From Acetivibrio alkalicellulosi (lineage in GTDB: Bacteria; Bacillota; Clostridia; Acetivibrionales; Acetivibrionaceae), in contig VLTH01000002.1 of the NCBI GenBank assembly GCA_008125075.1, positions 1,905,451 to 1,969,450 of the forward strand: a stretch of DNA of 64,000 nt, written 5' to 3'. Positions within the stretch are counted from its first letter, which is position 1. The number at the start of each line of letters is the position of its first letter. Below, in pieces: positions 54,558 through 62,897 of the stretch. Below the pieces are notes generated by a model that made no database searches, had not been told where the DNA came from, and saw only the letters and a program-made list of their open reading frames with translations. Both the position numbers and the translations under genes were made by a program.

Positions 54558-54590
54558 CAAAAAACTCCCAGGTAATTTTCACCAGGGAGT
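54558..54590 (-). terminator. Terminator of the FMN riboswitch expression platform
   Basis: On the minus strand ACTCCCTGGT pairs ACCTGGGAGT with one mismatch, followed by TTTTTTGA. It lies 27 bases after the aptamer, so FMN binding should end transcription before ribD. Confidence 0.85.
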
Positions 54591-54616
54591 ATTATAATCA
54601 AAAGAAACCACTCTTA

Positions 54617-54756
54617 ATCTTCTTTCATCCAGACTTCACGCATTTAAAACGCTACACTGTCGGCTCCGGACTTAGACCGGATCTGCCTAAAAGGCTCGTG
54701 GGCTTGCAGCAAATACTGCCTACCACCGGTAAGGAATCTCACCTATCCCTGAAGAT
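54617..54756 (-). promoter_or_regulatory. FMN riboswitch (RFN element)
   Basis: The full RFN consensus is visible on the minus strand: AGGGATAGGTGAGATTCC, ACCGGTGGTAGGCAG, GCCCACGAGC, GATCCGGT...AGTCCGGAGCCGACAGT and AGTCTGGATGAAAGAAG. P1 (ATCTTC/GAAGAT) closes it at 54751-54756 and 54617-54622. It controls ribDEBAH by premature termination. Confidence 0.97.
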
Positions 54757-54796
54757 ACTTTTATATTTTTTAATAAAATATACCATAATATTATTG

Positions 54797-55414
54797 TTAC
54801 GTCAAGGAATTTTTTAAGGAATCCTCCTGAAGTTCTTTTTGTTTTCTTAAATAGTCCTTCATAAAATTCATAGCATTTGCATCTTCATAGGTTATTCTTA
54901 TTCCGTATTGAATATATTTTTCTTCCTGAGTCTTTCTTACAATATCACCCTTTAAAAAAAGCACTTTTTTCTCCATATATATATCAATTTCAATATTATC
55001 ACCAATTTCAAAATCTGATTTAGAATATATAAGCATTCCAAAAAAACTTATGTCTTTTATTATCCCTAAGTGTTTCTTTTTTGCATATCTAGTTCTGATA
55101 TCAGAATAAAGGGAGACTGGAAATCTTTCATGTCTTCTTAAATCTGCATCCCTTTCTGTCTTGTCAATTCTTAAGTCAATAGATCCAGCTTTGTTATCTA
55201 TCGTAACTATATTGCATCCAACCATATGGGTTTCTCCACTTTTCTCAATGCCAAATACAATTGGATCACCTTCAAAAAAATTAAACACTGCAAAATCACC
55301 TGTTAACTTAATTTTAATAATATTTTCAGTAATACTAATTACAATACTCCTAAAAGGATTAATTCCAGAATAGTGCCTTATAGTAACAACATCTCCGGGA
55401 TTAACAAAATTCAT
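54797..55414 (-). CDS. PilZ-domain protein (c-di-GMP binding), YcgR-like
   Basis: 205 residues. YcgR-N-like barrel 1-95 and PilZ domain about 100-190 with RRHERFPVS (R-x3-R) and DISFFGM (D-x-S-x2-G), the complete c-di-GMP site. Paralogue of 50089-50712; the two flank the riboflavin operon. Gap to the riboswitch 40 bp, same strand, so read-through from this gene into the riboswitch is possible. Confidence 0.88.
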   Translation of the reverse strand: MNFVNPGDVVTIRHYSGINPFRSIVISITENIIKIKLTGDFAVFNFFEGDPIVFGIEKSGETHMVGCNIVTIDNKAGSIDLRIDKTERDADLRRHERFPVSLYSDIRTRYAKKKHLGIIKDISFFGMLIYSKSDFEIGDNIEIDIYMEKKVLFLKGDIVRKTQEEKYIQYGIRITYEDANAMNFMKDYLRKQKELQEDSLKNSLT

Positions 55415-55506
55415 TTGTGTAACCTCCTATGAAACAGGCTGGATTCTTTTTTATTAAATTAATTATAGTACTAATACATTAACATGTAAAGTAAAAAACT
55501 GAGGAA

Positions 55507-55592
55507 GGGGTGCGTGTAATAAAAGTGAAGAAATATATTCCAGAAACTAAAGTTTCCCAGTATATTTTTCTTCACTTTATATATTACATCAC
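55507..55592. repeat. Dispersed intergenic repeat, copy 6: two copies as an inverted pair
   Basis: Forward arm 55507-55549 (GGGGTGCGTGTAATAAAAG...TTCCAGAAACT) and reverse arm 55550-55592, pairing over most of the length to a 43-bp stem. It sits just before the end of the symporter gene. In RNA it would be a very long hairpin. Confidence 0.8.
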
Positions 55593-55602
55593 CTATGAGG
55601 GC

Positions 55603-57222
55603 CTAAATTCCTTTAAAACACTTATTAACATGAATATCCTCAATATCTTTTTGATTCATTAGTTTATATATAAGCCAAACTGCTCCAGTTACTATAATTG
55701 AAACTGGAAGTGCTATAATAACAGCATCATATTGAGAAACAAATTCTATAGATGTGCCTTCAACAAGAAAAGGTTTTCCGAATATAAGTCTTGAAAGCTG
55801 CAAACTAGTTGCATTTGTCCTATTAATAAAAAATATCCATATAAAACTTGATGCAAAGCCTGATACAATTCCCCATATTGCCGCTGCCTTTGGCATTGTC
55901 TTAAAGTATATAGCACCTATATATGCAGGCAAAAATGTAGCTGCAGCAAGCCCCATAAATAACGAAGTACCTCTGGCTATTATAGCCATACTTATATCAA
56001 GGTCATTTGAGAGCCACGTTAGTATTGTACTTATAACAATAACAATCATAAGTCCAATTCTTGTAATTAATAAAGAGTTCCCTTTTTTCCCTAATCCTTT
56101 TTGATATACGTCTCTTCCTATTGCAGTCCCCATAGTATGAAACAGGGAACTTAGAGTTGACATACCTGCAGCTAATAGTGATAAAAGAAATATTGTTCCA
56201 AACCATTCTGGAACATAACTGCTTATATATTGGGGAATTATATTGTCTACTCCAACAGCAGATGCAACCTCACCTGTGTTTTCAAAGAAAACTACATTTG
56301 ATAAAGCACCCATAAGAAATGCAACACCTGTCATCATTAAAATAAATACTCCACCAGAAACAACTGCACGATTAAGCTCTCTATTGCTCTTAACAGTCAT
56401 AAATCTCACAACAAGTTGAGGTTGTGCAAGCACACCTATTCCAACACCCATAACAATTGAAGTTACCAAAGACCACCATATTGGTGAATTAAACTCAGGC
56501 ATTGATGTCCATCCCCTAAAGCCTCCTTGAATAAGACCTTTTGTCTGTTCTTGTACTTGAGGATTATTAAAAAGTTCTGTAAGCTGGTTGTGAGCACTAA
56601 CTACGCCACCTAGTCTTCCGTATGTCAAAATCAATAAAAAGACCATTCCTAAAAACATAATTGAGCCTTGGAATGCATCTGTATACATTACACCTTTTAG
56701 GCCTCCCATAGATACATATATTGCAACAATTGAAACAAATAACAAAAGAGCTGGCTCAAATGGCATATTAAAGAATGACTCTAAAAAGGCCACTCCCCCC
56801 TTTAATACTGCTGCTGCATATATTGGCATAAAGATAAAAATTATTATACCCGTAAAGGTCTGAATAAATCTAGAATTGAATCTCTCTCCTAAAAGTTCTG
56901 GAAAAGTATGGGCATCAAGATTATGTCCCATTTTCCGAGTTCTTTTTCCGAAAAACAAAAATGCTATAAAAACTCCAACGAAAATATTTAAGAAAGTCAA
57001 CCATAGAATTCCCATTCCAAGCTGACCAGCAGCGCCTCCAAAACCAACTATAGCTGCTGTACTGATAAATGTTGCTCCATATGATAATGCCATTACCAAA
57101 GGATGTATTTTTCTCCCTGCTACCATAAAATCTTGAGAACTTTTTGTCTGTCTGTACCCAACATACCCTAAATATCCTATAACCAATAAATATAATACTA
57201 TTACACTAACTGTATAAATCAT
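55603..57222 (-). CDS. Sodium:solute symporter (SSS family)
   Basis: 539 residues with about 13 transmembrane helices. SSS signature features: an N-terminal YLLVIGYLGYVGYRQT, the Na+-site helix with SYGATFISTAAIVGFGG, and the GVMYTDAFQGSIMFLG segment. It imports an organic solute with Na+. The small membrane protein at 57619-57798 upstream is the usual accessory of this type of symporter. Substrate not readable; AGGGAGG is the ribosome site. Confidence 0.93.
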   Translation of the reverse strand: MIYTVSVIVLYLLVIGYLGYVGYRQTKSSQDFMVAGRKIHPLVMALSYGATFISTAAIVGFGGAAGQLGMGILWLTFLNIFVGVFIAFLFFGKRTRKMGHNLDAHTFPELLGERFNSRFIQTFTGIIIFIFMPIYAAAVLKGGVAFLESFFNMPFEPALLLFVSIVAIYVSMGGLKGVMYTDAFQGSIMFLGMVFLLILTYGRLGGVVSAHNQLTELFNNPQVQEQTKGLIQGGFRGWTSMPEFNSPIWWSLVTSIVMGVGIGVLAQPQLVVRFMTVKSNRELNRAVVSGGVFILMMTGVAFLMGALSNVVFFENTGEVASAVGVDNIIPQYISSYVPEWFGTIFLLSLLAAGMSTLSSLFHTMGTAIGRDVYQKGLGKKGNSLLITRIGLMIVIVISTILTWLSNDLDISMAIIARGTSLFMGLAAATFLPAYIGAIYFKTMPKAAAIWGIVSGFASSFIWIFFINRTNATSLQLSRLIFGKPFLVEGTSIEFVSQYDAVIIALPVSIIVTGAVWLIYKLMNQKDIEDIHVNKCFKGI

Positions 57223-57618
57223 TAATAATCCTCCCTAAAATTAAGTATATGGTAAAAATGACTCTAAAAAATAATTGATGATACAATTATTTTTATATGC
57301 ACTCTTTGAAACTATTTACATAGTGCACTTAGCCATAGTTTTGCAAAAACTATATTATCCCCTTATGAATAGTTCTCTCGCAAAACAATTACCCTAAGAT
57401 ATTAAATACCATTCTGAAAGTACTTTTTCAGAATAACTAATTGTATTTAATATTAATACATTAATTTTAAGGATCTAGCTATTTCCTGAATAATCAACCC
57501 ATTCTCATATCCCAAACTGCAAATCCTTAAAACCTGGACATTTTCATTTTTTACAAAAACAGAAGCATTCTTTAACAACTGCAAAATAAATAAGGTTTTT
57601 AATCTGGTTTTAATTTAC
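57223..57618. other. Intergenic region between symporter and its small partner
   Basis: 396 bp. It holds a palindrome (ATAGTTTTGCAAAAACTAT near 57334-57352), a long hairpin (57400-57452) and, on the minus strand about 57590-57455, a short open stretch reading QVLRICSLGYENGLIIQEIA that looks like the end of a helix-turn-helix or Rpn-type transposase protein. It has a stop just before it and no start with ribosome site, so it is at best a relic. Confidence 0.35.
57400..57452 (-). terminator. Hairpin between the small accessory gene and the symporter
   Basis: Outer arms TATTAAATAC/GTATTTAATA (57400-57409 and 57443-57452), inner arms ATTCTGAAA/TTTCAGAAT. It could attenuate the symporter relative to the accessory gene. 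No strong T-run. Confidence 0.4.
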
Positions 57619-57798
57619 TCAAAGATTTGATTCTAACTCTTTTTCCTTTTGTTCCCATATGTTTTCTTCTTCTATTTCTACGTCCTCATTTTCTCCTCCT
57701 TTATTCCAATTTAAAACCCCATAAACAACACACGCTCCTGTACTCAATATACAAAGTAAATAGACACTCCATACCCAAAAATCCTCTATACCTAGCAA
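57619..57798 (-). CDS. Symporter small accessory protein
   Basis: 59 residues from a TTG at 57798 (AGGAGG eight bases upstream; the GTG at 57807 is directly on the ribosome site). One transmembrane helix (FWVWSVYLLCILSTGACVVYGVLNW) followed by an acidic tail (EDVEIEEENIWEQKEKELE). The start LGIEDFWVW and the LLCILS...VYG pattern match the small accessory proteins seen beside SSS symporters in Clostridia and archaea. Confidence 0.8.
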   Translation of the reverse strand: MLGIEDFWVWSVYLLCILSTGACVVYGVLNWNKGGENEDVEIEEENIWEQKEKELESNL

Positions 57799-57900
57799 AT
57801 TTTTCACCTCCTCATAAAATAAAAAAGTTTCACTTCTCCCAAATCCTTTTCTTTAATTCTACTAAAAAAAATACTTACTTTCAATCTTATTTTATAATAA

Positions 57901-57964
57901 GGGTTTATGTAATAAATGTGAAGAAAAATATTCCAGAAACTAAAGTTTCGCAGTCTAGAGCCTG
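57901..57964 (+). repeat. Dispersed intergenic repeat, copy 7 (long)
   Basis: GGGTTTATGTAATAAAT, GTGAAGAAAAATATTCCAG, AAACTAAAGTTTCGCAGTC, TAGAGCCTG. With copy 8 it defines the 3' end (CAGTCTAGAKCCTG). It lies in the divergent gap before the metF promoter. Confidence 0.85.
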
Positions 57965-58040
57965 TTAATTTTAAAATTAATAGTTGCTTCTGATTGTATA
58001 TGTATACTATATAATTGTACATAGGTGTACTTAAATATAC

Positions 58041-58068
58041 TTGACAGAATTTAAGCATGTGTTATAAT
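58041..58068 (+). promoter_or_regulatory. Consensus sigma-A promoter of the methylenetetrahydrofolate reductase gene
   Basis: TTGACA (58041-58046), 16 bases, TATAAT (58063-58068): a perfect hexamer pair about 65 bp upstream of the start codon. No SAM riboswitch or T-box lies between. Confidence 0.8.
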
Positions 58069-58132
58069 GATTTATATTAACAGTAAATATTTGCTGTTTG
58101 TACTGCTAGATTATTATAAGAGGAGATTTAAA

Positions 58133-58996
58133 ATGAAATTAATTGAATTATTTAAAACTAAAAAACCTGTGATATCCTTTGAAATATTCCCTCCTAAACT
58201 TGATACACCATTAGAATCAATATATAACAAATTAGAACAATTTAAAGAATTAAAACCTGATTTTATAAGTGTTACCTACGGCGCAGGTGGTAGCGCTAAA
58301 GATAGAACAATTGAAATAGCTTCAAAAATAAAAAATGATTATAATATTGAAAGCATGGCTCATTTTACATGCGTAGGCCATTCAAAAGAAGAAATAGACA
58401 ACTTACTATCTTCCTTAGAATCAAATAATTTAGAAAATGTTTTGGCTCTACGAGGAGATCCACCTGCAAACCAACCTGACTTTGATTTTAGTAAAAATAT
58501 TTACAGTCACGCTAGTGAACTAATTAAGCATATTCGAAGCAAACACAATTTGTGTATATCTGCTGCTGCCTACGCTGAAGGTCATATTAACAGCAAACGT
58601 ATTTTAGACGATTTAATAAATCTAAAGAATAAAGTAGATACAGGGGTTGATTTCCTTGTAACACAATTATTTTTTGATAATAGGATTTTTTATGATTTTT
58701 TAGATAGAGCTAAAACTTTAGGAATTTCATGCCCTATAACTGCAGGAATTATGCCTGTTTTTAAGTCAGAGCAAATAATAAAAATAGCTTCTCTATGCGG
58801 AGCATCCATTCCAGCTAAATTAGTTCTTATGATGGATAAGTACAAAAATAATCCTGATGACATGTTAAAAGCTGGCATAGAATATGCAAGCGCTCAAATA
58901 CGTGATTTAATTGACAACCATGTTGATGGAATACACCTTATGACTATGAACAGAGCTTCCTCCACAAAGGAAATTCTCGACAATATAGGGATATAA
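58133..58996 (+). CDS. metF: Methylenetetrahydrofolate reductase
   Basis: 287 residues from the ATG at 58133 (AGAGGAG seven bases); a frame from 58067 begins inside the promoter and is not used. TIM barrel with SFEIFPPK, ISVTYGAGGS, LALRGDPP (flavin and folate site) and FLVTQLFFD. It reduces methylene-THF to methyl-THF for methionine synthesis or the acetyl-CoA pathway. Standalone gene. Confidence 0.94.
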   Translation: MKLIELFKTKKPVISFEIFPPKLDTPLESIYNKLEQFKELKPDFISVTYGAGGSAKDRTIEIASKIKNDYNIESMAHFTCVGHSKEEIDNLLSSLESNNLENVLALRGDPPANQPDFDFSKNIYSHASELIKHIRSKHNLCISAAAYAEGHINSKRILDDLINLKNKVDTGVDFLVTQLFFDNRIFYDFLDRAKTLGISCPITAGIMPVFKSEQIIKIASLCGASIPAKLVLMMDKYKNNPDDMLKAGIEYASAQIRDLIDNHVDGIHLMTMNRASSTKEILDNIGI

Positions 58997-58999
58997 ATT

Positions 59000-59065
59000 G
59001 GGGTGCATATTTTTCAAGTGAAGAAAAACATTCCAGAAACTTAAGTTAGGCAGTCTAGATCCTGC
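59000..59065 (+). repeat. Dispersed intergenic repeat, copy 8 (long)
   Basis: GGGGTGCATATTTTTCAA, GTGAAGAAAAACATTCCAG, AAACTTAAGTTAGGCAGTC, TAGATCCTG; begins 4 bp after the metF stop. Confidence 0.85.
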
Positions 59066-59152
59066 AAATTCATAGCTCAGCCTGTTGATATATGCTTCGG
59101 TGAAGATTAATTTCCACTGAAGCTTTTCTAATATATTTTTGAGTTTGTGAAT

Positions 59153-60070
59153 TCAACCCTTCGAGTATTCTTTTTTTTCTAACAATTCTTCAAAGGATAT
59201 TTGAGTATTATATTTTATTATGTTATCTAAAACTTCTTGTTCTGTAAGTACTCCAATAATTTTCATATTCTGATTTAACACATATATTATATGAAATCTA
59301 TCAAAATCCATGCTTTTAATTAATTCTCCTAAACTCATAGTTTTTATAACAGCTAATTCTCTAACAGGATAAACTCCCTTTTTTAAAAGCCTGGATCGTC
59401 TATATGAAAGATTCTTTATATTCATTAACGCTACCTCCCCTTTATCTTGTTTTAATAAAAACAATAAGTATACTACTACCATAATAAAACTAAAATTAAA
59501 TTTACTAGTAAAATATTGAAAACAACCTACTATTAAAACCGAAATTGAGAACAGCAGTGACACTCTTCTTAAGACCTTGCTAGCCTTATACAAGCCTATC
59601 TTAAGAACAAGAAAATCTTTTAGTATTCTTCCTCCATCAAGAGGTAATACAGGAAGCAAATTAAATACAACTAAAGATAAATTCGCATAGATAAAAAAAA
59701 GCACATTATTTGAAAAAGACAAATAATATGTACCTATAACATAAAAAATAAACATGAGTAAAACATTACCAACAGGACCACTTATATTAATGATAAATGA
59801 TTGCCTAAAAGACAAATATTTATCCTCAATAACAGCATTCAATCCCATCGGAAGAATATTAAGGGAGTATAATTTAACTTTCATTAGTTTAGCAGCAAGA
59901 ATATGAGCCATTTCATGAACTGTCATGATAAAAATTAATAATACATACTCAGTAAAATATTCAAAATAAATCATACTTACTAAAACTACTAATATAAATA
60001 GATTAACTCTTATCTTAATAGGTTTATTTAATATTGTTAAGTAAAAATTCCACGCATCCTTTATACACAT
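59153..60070 (-). CDS. spoIVFB: M50 family site-2 protease with CBS domain (SpoIVFB-like)
   Basis: 305 residues with about six transmembrane helices. Zinc motif HEMAH (H-E-x2-H, residues 52-56) and the second-site NLLPVLPLDGGR (Asp ligand), followed by a cytosolic C-terminal CBS-type part (about 225-300). This matches SpoIVFB, the intramembrane protease that activates pro-sigma-K late in sporulation. It lies 9 bp after a SpoIVFA-like gene, the known SpoIVFA-SpoIVFB order. A more general M50 function cannot be excluded. Confidence 0.88.
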   Translation of the reverse strand: MCIKDAWNFYLTILNKPIKIRVNLFILVVLVSMIYFEYFTEYVLLIFIMTVHEMAHILAAKLMKVKLYSLNILPMGLNAVIEDKYLSFRQSFIINISGPVGNVLLMFIFYVIGTYYLSFSNNVLFFIYANLSLVVFNLLPVLPLDGGRILKDFLVLKIGLYKASKVLRRVSLLFSISVLIVGCFQYFTSKFNFSFIMVVVYLLFLLKQDKGEVALMNIKNLSYRRSRLLKKGVYPVRELAVIKTMSLGELIKSMDFDRFHIIYVLNQNMKIIGVLTEQEVLDNIIKYNTQISFEELLEKKEYSKG

Positions 60071-60079
60071 TAATACAAC

Positions 60080-60958
60080 CTAATTATATGAAAAAACAAT
60101 ATAGTCAAGAGGATTTACTAATGTGCCATCATTTAACACCATAAAGCAAAGGCTAGCCTCCTCCGAACGTCCTGTATTTCCTACTTTTGCAATAATATCA
60201 CCTTTATTAACATACTGACCCTTATTAACCTTTAAAACAGAGCAGTTTCCGTAAACAGACATAATATTTTCATCATGTCTAATTTTAATATATTTACCCA
60301 ATTCCAAGTCCTCTCCTAATTCTACTACTTCTCCCTGATAAGCAGCTTTTATTGGAGTGCCTAATCGTGCTTCAATATCAATTCCTTTACAAAAGTCTAC
60401 CTCACCATTTAGATAAATAGGTTCACCAAAGAAAGATCCTATTATTCCACCTACAGGTATAATAAATGAATGCTCATTTTCCCTTTTTATGCTTTGACTA
60501 CTACCGTCATAAGTAATACTATCAACCATTTCTTCATATATATTTTTATCTATTATAGTATATTCTGAATTATCCAAGTATTCATTGTATTTTTTTTCAC
60601 TTATATCTTCATTTTTAACATTATCACTTTCTACACTATCAGAAACACCAATAATTTCATAGTAATTTGCATCTTCTTTATCCACATTTCTAATATAGCC
60701 ATCAATTCTATTAAACAGGCTTTTTACATCAACATTATAACTCAATACATCAATTATTTTGTGTTCTAAATAATTAGTTACAGAACTGTCTATACCTTTT
60801 ACAATTCCACATATAGCTAAGATTAACATGCATATAGCCGCTTTAAACATGATCTTTTGTATTATATTAAAAGATTCCCTATCAACTTTCACCCTTCTAC
60901 TTTTTCTCGATTTTCTTCGCCCCTGTATCACTTGCCTCTGATACTTATTTCTTATCAT
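60080..60958 (-). CDS. spoIVFA: SpoIVFA-like protein with degenerate M23 (LytM) domain
   Basis: 292 residues from the ATG at 60958 (GGTGG eight bases). Basic cytosolic head, one transmembrane helix (AAICMLILAICGIV), an acidic linker and a C-terminal M23-like domain (about 190-290: FFGEPIY, GIDIEARLGTPIKA, VSVYGNCSVLKV-type end). Zn ligands are replaced: DFCKGIDI instead of H-x3-D, and LCFMV instead of H-x-H. This loss is known for SpoIVFA and SpoIIQ-type proteins, which anchor rather than cut. It should regulate SpoIVFB. Confidence 0.85.
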   Translation of the reverse strand: MIRNKYQRQVIQGRRKSRKSRRVKVDRESFNIIQKIMFKAAICMLILAICGIVKGIDSSVTNYLEHKIIDVLSYNVDVKSLFNRIDGYIRNVDKEDANYYEIIGVSDSVESDNVKNEDISEKKYNEYLDNSEYTIIDKNIYEEMVDSITYDGSSQSIKRENEHSFIIPVGGIIGSFFGEPIYLNGEVDFCKGIDIEARLGTPIKAAYQGEVVELGEDLELGKYIKIRHDENIMSVYGNCSVLKVNKGQYVNKGDIIAKVGNTGRSEEASLCFMVLNDGTLVNPLDYIVFSYN

Positions 60959-61095
60959 AATGTCTTCCACCAGGAAACACATCCTTATAGTAGATTTTTA
61001 AATACAAAAAACATAACTGTAAAAATATAAATACTTTTTTAGTACCTCTTAATATAAATTATACATTTTATAAGTGTAAATTATTACACAAAAAA

Positions 61096-61120
61096 AACTC
61101 CTTTTAATAAAGAAGTTTTT
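61096..61120 (-). terminator. Terminator after mgsA
   Basis: AACTTCTTT/AAAGGAGTT stem on the minus strand, followed by T7. T-runs on both sides would allow use in both directions. It separates the min/mgsA unit from the spoIVF pair. Confidence 0.8.
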
Positions 61121-61143
61121 TTATAAGGTGGAAAGATACTTCA

Positions 61144-61536
61144 TTACCTTATGATATCTCTCCACTCAAGATCTCCTCTTTCAAGACCTCTTATTAGCAT
61201 TTCGGCGGTACCAAGATTAGTTGCAAATGGTATATTGTTTATATCGCACAGTTTTAATAAAGAACTGATATCAGGTTCATGAGACTGAGCAGTTAATGGA
61301 TCTCTGAAAAATATAACAAGATCTAATTCATTATACGCCGCTCTAGCTCCAATTTGTTGCTCACCCATTAGACCTGGAAGAAACTTTCTTATCTTTAGCC
61401 CTGTAGAATCAAAAATTCTAGCTCCAGTGGTCCCAGTGGCAAACAAGTTATGTCTTTCAAGTATTCCCTTATATGCAATACAAAAGGAAACCATTAATTC
61501 TTTTTTTTTATCATGAGCGATCAAAGCAATATTCAT
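61144..61536 (-). CDS. mgsA: Methylglyoxal synthase
   Basis: 130 residues. Converts dihydroxyacetone phosphate to methylglyoxal, an overflow bypass of glycolysis. Conserved [29 protein letters not shown]-type region (LMGEQQIGA here, with Met for Gly) and [14 protein letters not shown] with catalytic Asp/His. It follows minE by 18 bp. The minE-mgsA link is common in Clostridia. Confidence 0.95.
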   Translation of the reverse strand: MNIALIAHDKKKELMVSFCIAYKGILERHNLFATGTTGARIFDSTGLKIRKFLPGLMGEQQIGARAAYNELDLVIFFRDPLTAQSHEPDISSLLKLCDINNIPFATNLGTAEMLIRGLERGDLEWRDIIR

Positions 61537-61554
61537 ACAAACCTTCCAAAATTT

Positions 61555-61839
61555 CTATTTTCCAACATCTTTCACTTTTCTTATGGGTATGTTTGCAACT
61601 AAAGCCGGAACAAACCTGTCGCCCTCTTCACTTTTTGTCCGTGTCATCTGTATATCTAATGAATCTTCATCTACATCCATGTAATTAGAGATTACCTTAA
61701 TTATCTCTCCTTTAACCATTTCAAGGAACTGAGGAGAAACATTTGCCCTATCATGAATAAGAACTAGTTTAAGCCTTTCCTTAGCAAAATCTTTTGAACT
61801 TTTAGACTTGCCAAATAACTTTGAAAAATCTAAAAACAT
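61555..61839 (-). CDS. minE: Cell division topological specificity factor MinE
   Basis: 94 residues. N-terminal MinD-binding stretch (SSKDFAKERLKLVLIHDRANVS region, cut here) and C-terminal dimer domain with EIIKVISNY and the late ALVANIPI. It drives the pole-to-pole movement of MinD so that division occurs at mid-cell. GGAGGAGA is the ribosome site. 13 bp after minD. Confidence 0.95.
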   Translation of the reverse strand: MFLDFSKLFGKSKSSKDFAKERLKLVLIHDRANVSPQFLEMVKGEIIKVISNYMDVDEDSLDIQMTRTKSEEGDRFVPALVANIPIRKVKDVGK

Positions 61840-61852
61840 AAGTCTCCTCCTA

Positions 61853-62653
61853 TCAATTTGCTTTTAAACCAAGCAATTTCTTAATTTTAAACATAAAACC
61901 ATCTTCGCATTCTAAGTTAATAATTGGAACGTCCTGTCCCATTATCCTTTTAGTTATTCCTCTGTAAGCTTCCCCTGCAAGTGATTTGTTATCTGTAACA
62001 GCTGGTTCTCCCCTGTTTGTAGATACTATTATCTTTTCATCGTCTGGGACAACCCCTATGAGGTCAATGGCAAGTATATCTATAATATCGTCAATAGTCA
62101 TCATATCTCCTCGTTTAACCATATCTTGCCTTACTCTGTTAATAAGAAGCCTAGGATTTCTTACTTCATTAGCTTCTAAAAGACCAATAATTCTGTCAGC
62201 ATCTCTAACAGCTGAAACTTCTGGTGTAGTAACTACTATAGCCCTGCTTGCACCTGCAATAGCATTCTTAAATCCTTGCTCAATACCTGCTGGACAATCA
62301 ACTAATACGTAATCAAAATCTTGCTTCAATTCTTCACATAACTTAATCATCTGTTCTGGATTAACAGCAGATTTATCTCTGGTCTGAGCCGCTGGTAAAA
62401 GATGCAGTCCTTCGTATCGCTTATCCTTTATCAATGCCTGTTTTAATCTACATGTCCCTTCAATGACATCAACCAAATCATATACGATTCTATTTTCTAG
62501 TCCCATAACTACGTCTAAGTTTCTAAGTCCAATATCAGTATCAAGTAAAACTACTTTTTTACCCTCAAGTGCCAAACCTGCCCCAATATTAGCAGTAGAA
62601 GTGGTTTTTCCAACTCCGCCTTTTCCTGAAGTTATTACAATAACCTCACTCAT
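61853..62653 (-). CDS. minD: Septum site-determining ATPase MinD
   Basis: 266 residues. Deviant Walker A SGKGGVGKTTSTANIG (residues 9-24), Walker A' DTDIGLRNLDVVMG, Walker B VLVDCPAGIE, and the C-terminal amphipathic membrane helix (FMFKIKKLLGLK). It recruits MinC to the membrane to block polar septa. Sits in minC-minD-minE-mgsA order. Confidence 0.97.
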   Translation of the reverse strand: MSEVIVITSGKGGVGKTTSTANIGAGLALEGKKVVLLDTDIGLRNLDVVMGLENRIVYDLVDVIEGTCRLKQALIKDKRYEGLHLLPAAQTRDKSAVNPEQMIKLCEELKQDFDYVLVDCPAGIEQGFKNAIAGASRAIVVTTPEVSAVRDADRIIGLLEANEVRNPRLLINRVRQDMVKRGDMMTIDDIIDILAIDLIGVVPDDEKIIVSTNRGEPAVTDNKSLAGEAYRGITKRIMGQDVPIINLECEDGFMFKIKKLLGLKAN

Positions 62654-62833
62654 TTATGTTTACCTCCCAACATGTAATCAATTAAGAACGATAAATCAGA
62701 TATCATGATTTTTATTTCATGGAATAATGCTTCTATTTATTTCAAGATTATACATAAAATTTTCTTAAGTATTATAGCCCTCAATTAAACTATATATTTC
62801 TTTTTGCATTTTGTCAATTCCACATATTTATTT

Positions 62834-62868
62834 TGGGTACATAATTTTTATGTGAAGAAAAACATTCA
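62834..62868 (+). repeat. Dispersed intergenic repeat, copy 9 (partial)
   Basis: TGGGTACATAATTTTTAT then GTGAAGAAAAACATTCAG, in the minC-minD gap. Only the 5' part is preserved. Confidence 0.6.
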
Positions 62869-62897
62869 GTAAATACATATTTATTTTTATATATAGT

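Noticed and set aside
54489-54560. Longer N-terminus of ribD
   Set aside because: It would run from the riboswitch terminator; RibD homology begins at the MSKNDFF-type start.
57454-57600. Small minus-strand frame resembling the tail of a helix-turn-helix or Rpn-type protein
   Set aside because: Stop codon right before it and no start or ribosome site; mentioned only as a possible relic.
57965-58132. SAM riboswitch or T-box before metF
   Set aside because: Only a consensus promoter and about 65 bp of leader are present, with no conserved riboswitch core.
23078-62868. CRISPR array
   Set aside because: The repeats are kilobases apart, of variable length and on both strands; nothing like regular repeat-spacer units is seen.
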